Below the pieces are notes generated by a model. The model was not told where the DNA came from and ran no database searches. It was given only the letters and a program-made list of their open reading frames with translations. Shown here one piece after another: positions 31,436 to 35,488 of a stretch of DNA of 35,488 nt. Each line of letters opens with the position of its first letter. Position 1 is the stretch's first letter. This DNA is from Clostridiales bacterium UBA4821 (GTDB taxonomy: Bacteria; Bacillota; Clostridia; Acetivibrionales; UBA4821): assembly GCA_002402315.1 (NCBI GenBank), contig DHFP01000031.1:1-35488 (forward strand), written 5' to 3'. The translations under genes were made by a program, and so were the position numbers.

Positions 31436-32239
31436 ATGTCTCAAAATAAGATTAGTGTAATGATAGCTGATGATAACAAAGAATTCGGCGAAATTTTGTC
31501 AGAGTACCTGAAATCACAGAATGATATTGAAGTTATTGGAGTAGCAAAAGATGGAGTTGAAGCCATTGAGATGATACTAGCACAGAAACCTGATGTTGCA
31601 ATACTTGATATTATTATGCCGCATCTTGATGGATTGGGTGTCCTTGAAAAACTAAATAATTCTCAAATAGCAAAAAAACCATTGTGTATAATGCTAACTG
31701 CAGTTGGACAGGATAAAATAACCCAAAGAGCGCTTGCCCTTGGTGCAGAGTATTATATAGTAAAGCCCTTCGATATGGATATACTTATTAATAGAATCAG
31801 AGAATTAAGGAATTTCAATAAGATAACTATGATTAGAACAGACCAGGTTACAGAAGCTAAACAACAATATGTCAATACTTCATCCAAGAGTCTAGAGGCT
31901 GAGGTTACAAATATTATACATGAGATTGGTGTTCCTGCTCATATAAAGGGGTATCAATACCTGAGAGATGCTATAATGATGGTGGTGAAGGATATTGATA
32001 TGATTAACTCAATTACCAAGCAATTATATCCATCCATTGCTAAGGCCTATAATACAACTCCGAGCAGGGTTGAGAGGGCAATCAGGCATGCCATAGAAGT
32101 TGCATGGAGCAGGGGACAGGTCGAAACCATAGACGCCCTGTTTAAATATACAATAAATGTTGGAAAGGGAAAGCCGACCAATTCAGAATTTATTGCAATG
32201 ATTGCTGATAAGTTGAGGCTGGAATTAAAGGTTAGTTGA
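31436..32239 (+). CDS. spo0A: Sporulation master regulator Spo0A
   Basis: Spo0A~P switches cells into sporulation. The 267-residue protein has a full receiver (Asp12-Asp13, phosphoacceptor Asp58 in AILDIIMP, Thr88, Lys110 in YYIVKPF) and the Spo0A-specific DNA-binding domain, with the recognition helix SRVERAIRHAIEVAWSRG. The ATG at 31436 follows CAGAGGGGGA; an earlier in-frame TTG (31367) is actually the -35 of the promoter. In Firmicutes spoIVB usually lies directly upstream, but here the upstream genes are the pilus operon. A terminator follows. Confidence 0.96.
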   Translation: MSQNKISVMIADDNKEFGEILSEYLKSQNDIEVIGVAKDGVEAIEMILAQKPDVAILDIIMPHLDGLGVLEKLNNSQIAKKPLCIMLTAVGQDKITQRALALGAEYYIVKPFDMDILINRIRELRNFNKITMIRTDQVTEAKQQYVNTSSKSLEAEVTNIIHEIGVPAHIKGYQYLRDAIMMVVKDIDMINSITKQLYPSIAKAYNTTPSRVERAIRHAIEVAWSRGQVETIDALFKYTINVGKGKPTNSEFIAMIADKLRLELKVS

Positions 32240-32267
32240 AAGTAAATTGTAAATGACTTTATATTAA

Positions 32268-32318
32268 AAGCCACTTGAAGTATTTATATACTGCTCTGAG
32301 TGGCTTCTATTTTTTTTA
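32268..32318 (+). terminator. Terminator of spo0A
   Basis: AAGCCACT (32268-32275) pairs with AGTGGCTT (32299-32306), followed by a T-rich run from 32308. The loop holds a second small hairpin, AGTAT/ATACT. Confidence 0.82.
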
Positions 32319-32373
32319 ATTTTAGGATAGAAGAAAAAAGGCCAATTTAGGCCTATGTATGAATATATTTATT

Positions 32374-32694
32374 CTATTTCTTTAGAAACCAAGGTGAATC
32401 AATGAGAGAAGTATCGCTAAGAGCTTTTTTTAATATTTCTTGTAATTCCATGCGTTTTACTTCAATCATTAGCGGAATTCTACCTCTTAAAATAAACGAG
32501 TATATATATTCAATATACTTATTTATAGGAACTAAGAGGAGTTCTTTTTGTTTTTTGTCAAAGGCTAGACTACCTTTTATACCAGAGGATATGTTCATCA
32601 GTTGTTTGACTTCCCATTTAAATTTGCCAAATTTTTTCTTCAATTCTGAATCTGTTATTTTCTGTTTTACAGTTTGTTTTCCATGTTGAACCAT
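32374..32694 (-). CDS. Hypothetical small protein, minus strand
   Basis: This is the only likely minus-strand gene. I do not recognise the family. The product from ATG 32694 is 106 residues, soluble, Lys/Glu-rich and ends DTSLIDSPWFLKK; the composition looks like real protein, whereas the opposite strand does not. An AAGGAG lies 15 bases upstream, further than ideal. A longer start at ATG 32748 (124 residues) lacks a ribosome site. A promoter-like TTGCCA-17-TATATT lies upstream on the same strand. It converges on the spo0A terminator. Confidence 0.5.
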   Translation of the reverse strand: MVQHGKQTVKQKITDSELKKKFGKFKWEVKQLMNISSGIKGSLAFDKKQKELLLVPINKYIEYIYSFILRGRIPLMIEVKRMELQEILKKALSDTSLIDSPWFLKK

Positions 32695-32800
32695 AAAAGA
32701 TGATTCACACTCCTTATAATTTTTTGTAGTTAGAATTATTACTTCCATTAGGCTACAAATGCTGCAGCAACTATTTAAAATTATTATTAACCTTCTCTCT

Positions 32801-32829
32801 AATATACTACGCTTTTGAATTAGTGGCAA
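32801..32829 (-). promoter_or_regulatory. Minus-strand promoter for the hypothetical gene
   Basis: Read on the minus strand: TTGCCA (32829-32824), 17 bp spacer, TATATT (32806-32801). Transcription would start near 32794 and run into the hypothetical gene. Confidence 0.55.
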
Positions 32830-32843
32830 TAGTTAATAATGAA

Positions 32844-33021
32844 AAATGTACTTATTTACTGCATTTTAAGCTCCCTCTCTATCTCTCCCTCACATCAAGG
32901 GAGAGCAAAAGTATTCCTTCAAAGCCTTTCTTTTCCTTCCCTTCGAAGTGAGGGGAAGATAGAAGGGGAGCATAAATAGGTGTTTGTCGACGCATAGCTA
33001 CGCATTTACCAATTTCCTTCC
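32844..33021 (+). repeat. Dispersed hairpin repeat, copy 3
   Basis: Bases 32844-32971 are 126/128 identical to 3401-3528, and 33003-33021 matches 3530-3548 exactly. Between these blocks copy 3 has 31 extra bases (32972-33002) where copy 1 has one. AATGTAC near the left end and GTACATT just after the right end form a short terminal inverted repeat. It fills half of the gene-free stretch 32830-33199; the rest holds the sipW promoter region. Confidence 0.88.
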
Positions 33022-33142
33022 GTACATTATTTTTGATGTTGTCAAAAAAGAGGTATTTGTATGGTTTTTGTTATCAATTTGGACAACCATGATATTAAAT
33101 GAAGAAAAGTTTTTACAGCTTGGACACATAATATTACAAATA

Positions 33143-33170
33143 TTACCATTAGCTTAGTTTACAATATAAT
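33143..33170 (+). promoter_or_regulatory. Probable promoter of sipW
   Basis: TTACCA (33143-33148), 16 bp spacer and TATAAT (33165-33170), 30 bp before the sipW start. The -35 is weak (four of six), and upstream there are two TTGGACA direct repeats (33079 and 33120), which could bind an activator. Confidence 0.55.
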
Positions 33171-33185
33171 TAGAAATAAACTAAG
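33153..33185 (+). promoter_or_regulatory. Inverted repeat spanning the sipW -10 element
   Basis: CTTAGTTT (33153-33160) and AAACTAAG (33178-33185) form a perfect 8-bp inverted repeat with a 17-bp centre that contains TATAAT. The placement is that of a repressor operator; no regulator is identified. Confidence 0.45.
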
Positions 33186-33199
33186 GAACGAGGATATAA

Positions 33200-33778
33200 A
33201 TGAACAGAAAGAAATTATTAAAATGCTGCAGTTACGTAACTGCTGTAATACTAACAATTATAATTGCAATGTCCATATTCTTGATAATTAAAGCAAAAAG
33301 CAACCCGGATGAAATACCATCATTTTTGGGATATATGCCTATGACTGTCCTGTCAGGCAGTATGAGTCCGGTAATGCAGGCTGGAGACCTGATTATTGTT
33401 AGGAGTATAAAACCGGAGGAAGTTAAAGTCGGAGATGTAATTACTTATAATATGGACAAGAAATTTCTGGTGACTCATAGAGTAATTGAAGTATTAAATG
33501 ATAATAAACAGATGAAATTCAGAACTAAAGGGGATGCCAACAGCGTAGTTGATGAAAAATTAGTATCTGGAAGGCAGTTGATTGGAACATTGGCATATAA
33601 GATTCCATATGGAGGGTACGCAGCTAAGCTTGCAGCCAGCCTTCAAGGGTTAGTATTGCTCATTCTGATTCCAGCATTTCTTCTCATTGGAGGGGAATTG
33701 AAAACCATATTATCCTATGTGCATTCTAAAAAAAAACAATTACATCGTAAGGGAAATATGGGTATAAAAAGTGAATAG
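33200..33778 (+). CDS. sipW: SipW-type signal peptidase I
   Basis: The 192-residue protein belongs to the ER/archaeal-like S26B branch, in which Ser-His replaces the Ser-Lys dyad. Motifs are TVLSGSMSPVMQAGDLIIV (Ser54), VTHRVIEV (His93) and TKGDANSVVDEK (Asp112). It has one N-terminal helix (residues 11-31) and one C-terminal helix (about 145-165), placing the active site outside. In Bacillus, SipW matures TasA and TapA biofilm proteins, and those genes adjoin it. No TasA-like substrate is next to this gene. The ATG at 33200 follows AAGGAACGAGG. Confidence 0.9.
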   Translation: MNRKKLLKCCSYVTAVILTIIIAMSIFLIIKAKSNPDEIPSFLGYMPMTVLSGSMSPVMQAGDLIIVRSIKPEEVKVGDVITYNMDKKFLVTHRVIEVLNDNKQMKFRTKGDANSVVDEKLVSGRQLIGTLAYKIPYGGYAAKLAASLQGLVLLILIPAFLLIGGELKTILSYVHSKKKQLHRKGNMGIKSE

Positions 33779-33805
33779 AGCTTAAAAAGAAGAAGGAGGT
33801 GGGAT

Positions 33806-33859
33806 ATGGAGTTAAAAAATAAGGTCTATCATTGCCGGAATAGACCTGAAAGGATGTAA
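33806..33859 (+). CDS. Possible 17-residue leader peptide
   Basis: ATG 33806 follows AGGAGGTG by about 6 bases, the best ribosome site in this part of the window, and opens a frame of only 17 codons (MELKNKVYHCRNRPERM). The second half of the frame lies within a hairpin (33822-33847). It could be a regulatory leader peptide ahead of lspA, or the relic of a lost gene. No homology is known to me. Confidence 0.35.
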   Translation: MELKNKVYHCRNRPERM

Positions 33860-34030
33860 AAATAATCTTACATTATTATTGGTATCAAGAAAAGAAAAAA
33901 AGCAAAAAATTATAGGAGGAAGATAGCGTCAATTTTTTGTAGGAAAAATATTTTTCCTACAAAAAATTGACGCTATCTTATAATCATTTGCATCCTTTAC
34001 AATTCAACTCGAATATGTAAAAATGAATTG
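33822..34030 (+). ncRNA. Candidate structured RNA between sipW and lspA
   Basis: Helices adjoin almost without gaps. They are AGGTCTAT/ATAGACCT (33822-33829 with 33840-33847), an outer stem AAAGGATGTAAA/TTTGCATCCTTT (33849-33860 with 33987-33998, one G-U), a small hairpin AATAAT/ATTATT (33861-33866 with 33872-33877), the 60-nt perfect hairpin (33920-33979), and CAATTCA/TGAATTG (34000-34006 with 34024-34030). The array ends just before the lspA ribosome site. It matches no RNA class I know. In AT-rich DNA the short stems alone could be chance. Confidence 0.4.
33920..33979. repeat. 60-bp perfect palindrome
   Basis: The 30-bp arm 33920-33949 (AAGATAGCGTCAATT...GGAAAAAT) is followed with no spacer by its exact complement, 33950-33979. 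On either strand the transcript would fold into a near-30-bp hairpin. There is no coding content and no similar sequence elsewhere in the window. Confidence 0.95.
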
Positions 34031-34053
34031 AAAACAATCAAAGGAGGCAACAC

Positions 34054-34506
34054 ATGATTATTTTAATCATTTCAGCTTTAGTTATTGCATTGGATCAATA
34101 TTCAAAACAATGGGCTGTTGAGGGGTTGTCCCAAGGATCAATTATAGTTATAGATGGTTTTTTTGACCTTACATACGTTCAAAATACAGGAGCAGCATTT
34201 GGACTTTTCCAAAACGGTAAAGCTTATTTTCTCATCCTGACGCCTGCTATAATGATTGCACTTTTGCTTTACGTTATAGCAAAACAGCGCAAAAATAGAT
34301 GGGTTAATTTATCGGCTGCATTAATAATAGGCGGTGCTATCGGAAACTATATAGATAGGATAAGACTTGGATATGTGATAGACTTTCTTGATTTTAAAAT
34401 CTGGCCGGTTTTTAATATAGCGGATTCTTCTATAGTTCTTGGTACTGCAATATATGCCTATTATGTGTTTTTCATTGGCGATAAGGAAGGTAAGCGTGAG
34501 GAGTGA
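34054..34506 (+). CDS. lspA: Lipoprotein signal peptidase II
   Basis: LspA cleaves the signal peptide of prolipoproteins after lipid modification. The 150-residue protein has four membrane helices and the conserved blocks DQYSKQW (Asp14), VQNTGAAFGLF, GGAIGNYIDRIRLGYVIDF and FNIADSSIVLG. The catalytic aspartate pair corresponds to Asp110 and Asp124. The ATG at 34054 follows AAAGGAGG. The end of the gene carries the ribosome site of the following rluD-family gene (GAGGAG at 34499-34503), the usual lspA-rluD arrangement in Firmicutes. The upstream 275-bp gap is unusually structured. Confidence 0.96.
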   Translation: MIILIISALVIALDQYSKQWAVEGLSQGSIIVIDGFFDLTYVQNTGAAFGLFQNGKAYFLILTPAIMIALLLYVIAKQRKNRWVNLSAALIIGGAIGNYIDRIRLGYVIDFLDFKIWPVFNIADSSIVLGTAIYAYYVFFIGDKEGKREE

Positions 34507-34510
34507 GAAG

Positions 34511-35419
34511 GTGGAACAGATTGAGTTAATAGTCAGGTCTGAGGATGAGGGGACAAGGCTTGATGTATTTATAAATAGAAATATAGATAGGTTATCAAGG
34601 TCGCATATACAGAAAATGATTGAGGATGGTTTGATAAAGGTCAATGGACAGAATTCAAAAACTTCTTTAAAGGTAAAAAGAGACCATCTGGTAGAAGTCA
34701 ATATACCGGAACCAAAGAAACTGGAGGTTGACGCTCAAGATATTTCTATAGAGATACTCTATGAGGATAATCACGTAGCGGTTGTTAATAAACCCAAGGG
34801 AATGGTTGTCCATCCTGCATGCGGCAATTATTCGGGTACACTGGTAAATGCGATACTGTATAAATGCGGCCATCTTTCGAGCATAAACGGGGTTATACGG
34901 CCCGGTATTGTACATAGAATTGATAAGGATACTTCAGGTGTTCTGGTTATAGCTAAGAATGATAATGCCCACACCAAGCTTTCTCAGCAATTGAAGGATC
35001 ATACAATGACAAGAAGGTATATTGCTTTGGCATATGGCAACATAAAAAACCAAAAGGGTATAATTGATGCACCAATTGGAAGACATAAGAATGAGAGAAA
35101 GAAAATGGCGGTTGTCAAAGAAGGCAAAAGCGCTGTTACACATTTTGAAGTAATTGAGAGCCTTAATGGATACACCTTGATTAAAGCTTCATTAAAAACA
35201 GGAAGGACTCATCAGATACGTGTACACATGGCATATATTGGACACCCGCTGGTAGGGGATGAGGTATATGGTCCTAAGAGGCCCAAAATAAAAGCAAAGG
35301 GTCAAATGCTGCACGCTGAAGTTCTCGGATTTATCCATCCTGATACCGGTGAATACATGGAGTTTAGGACCCCAATTCCGCAAGATTTTAAAGATTTGCT
35401 GGATAAATTAAGATTGTAA
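34511..35419 (+). CDS. rluD: RluD-family 23S rRNA pseudouridine synthase
   Basis: This family isomerises uridines in 23S rRNA. The product (302 residues from GTG 34511) has an N-terminal S4 RNA-binding domain (EGTRLDVFINRNIDRLSRSH, about residues 12-70) and the RluA/RluD catalytic domain with the HRIDKDTSGVLVIAKN motif carrying the catalytic Asp, ALAYGNI and the KTGRTHQIRVHMAYIGHPLV segment. GTG 34511 is chosen because GAGGAG (34499-34503) precedes it, and it lies just after the lspA stop; GTG 34496 with AAGGAAGG is nearly as good. The exact target uridines (RluD versus YlyB-like) are not resolved. Confidence 0.92.
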   Translation: MEQIELIVRSEDEGTRLDVFINRNIDRLSRSHIQKMIEDGLIKVNGQNSKTSLKVKRDHLVEVNIPEPKKLEVDAQDISIEILYEDNHVAVVNKPKGMVVHPACGNYSGTLVNAILYKCGHLSSINGVIRPGIVHRIDKDTSGVLVIAKNDNAHTKLSQQLKDHTMTRRYIALAYGNIKNQKGIIDAPIGRHKNERKKMAVVKEGKSAVTHFEVIESLNGYTLIKASLKTGRTHQIRVHMAYIGHPLVGDEVYGPKRPKIKAKGQMLHAEVLGFIHPDTGEYMEFRTPIPQDFKDLLDKLRL

Positions 35420-35427
35420 GTTATTCA

Positions 35428-35462
35428 AAAATTTCACCCGGAGTTTCCGGGTGAAATTTTAA
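35428..35462 (+). terminator. Terminator of the lspA-rluD operon
   Basis: AAAATTTCACCCGG (35428-35441) pairs perfectly with CCGGGTGAAATTTT (35447-35460) around AGTTT. The symmetrical A and T runs make it potentially bidirectional. Nothing is recognisable in the remaining bases to 35488. Confidence 0.9.
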
Positions 35463-35488
35463 GCTATATAAGTTGAATTAAATATTTT

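Noticed and set aside
32402..32689. 95-codon plus-strand frame opposite the minus-strand hypothetical gene
   Set aside because: It is rich in Phe, Cys and Ile typical of an antisense reading and has no ribosome site; the minus-strand frame has better composition and a promoter.
32986..32994. TTTGTCGAC as a second 0A box upstream of sipW
   Set aside because: It has one mismatch, lies inside a repeat-associated insertion about 200 bp from the gene, and is not near a promoter.

Overview
The window is AT-rich DNA from a spore-forming, single-membrane Firmicute of the clostridial class. The evidence is the rpsB-tsf-pyrH-frr-uppS-cdsA-dxr-rseP-ispG-polC gene order, a Gram-positive PolC, a full-length Spo0A with a 0A box, strong AGGAGG-type ribosome sites, and frequent TTG/GTG starts. 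Single-domain PASTA and YlbF-family proteins and two Tad pilus loci fit cluster III clostridia (Ruminiclostridium/Acetivibrio relatives). That placement is inference. I found no tRNA, rRNA, CRISPR array or transposase gene.

Positions 1-13330 hold the housekeeping run. Translation genes (rpsB behind a structured leader, tsf) are followed by pyrH and frr, then a small PASTA-like protein, a 261-bp fold-back element, the lipid/isoprenoid/envelope block uppS-cdsA-dxr-rseP-ispG, and polC with its own terminator.

Positions 13380-20752 encode a recognisable Tad (Flp) pilus: two near-identical Flp pilins, TadE, a TadG-like protein, CpaB, a CpaE/TadZ with an intact receiver domain, the CpaF ATPase, TadB and TadC. 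No secretin is present, as expected without an outer membrane. Positions 20753-21785 hold a hairpin repeat, a perfect consensus promoter, a YlbF-family gene and an unknown 113-residue gene.

Positions 22072-31181 encode a second, strongly diverged Tad-like machine. It has a CpaB-like SAF protein, a TadZ-like protein with a destroyed P-loop, a CpaF-like ATPase with a longer N-terminus, diverged TadB and TadC (the latter apparently starting at AUA), a non-Flp pilin-like protein with its own strong terminator, two further anchored pseudopilin-like proteins (one with an EF-hand/dockerin-like calcium loop), a prepilin peptidase and a DUF192 protein. This peptidase is the only one in the window and could serve both systems. 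This locus is the best candidate for an under-described system.

Positions 31340-35488 hold spo0A (with a 0A box between its -35 and -10, and no spoIVB beside it), a small minus-strand hypothetical gene, another copy of the hairpin repeat, a SipW-type signal peptidase, an unusual 209-nt chain of contiguous helices that includes a 60-bp perfect palindrome, then lspA and an RluD-family pseudouridine synthase closed by a strong terminator.
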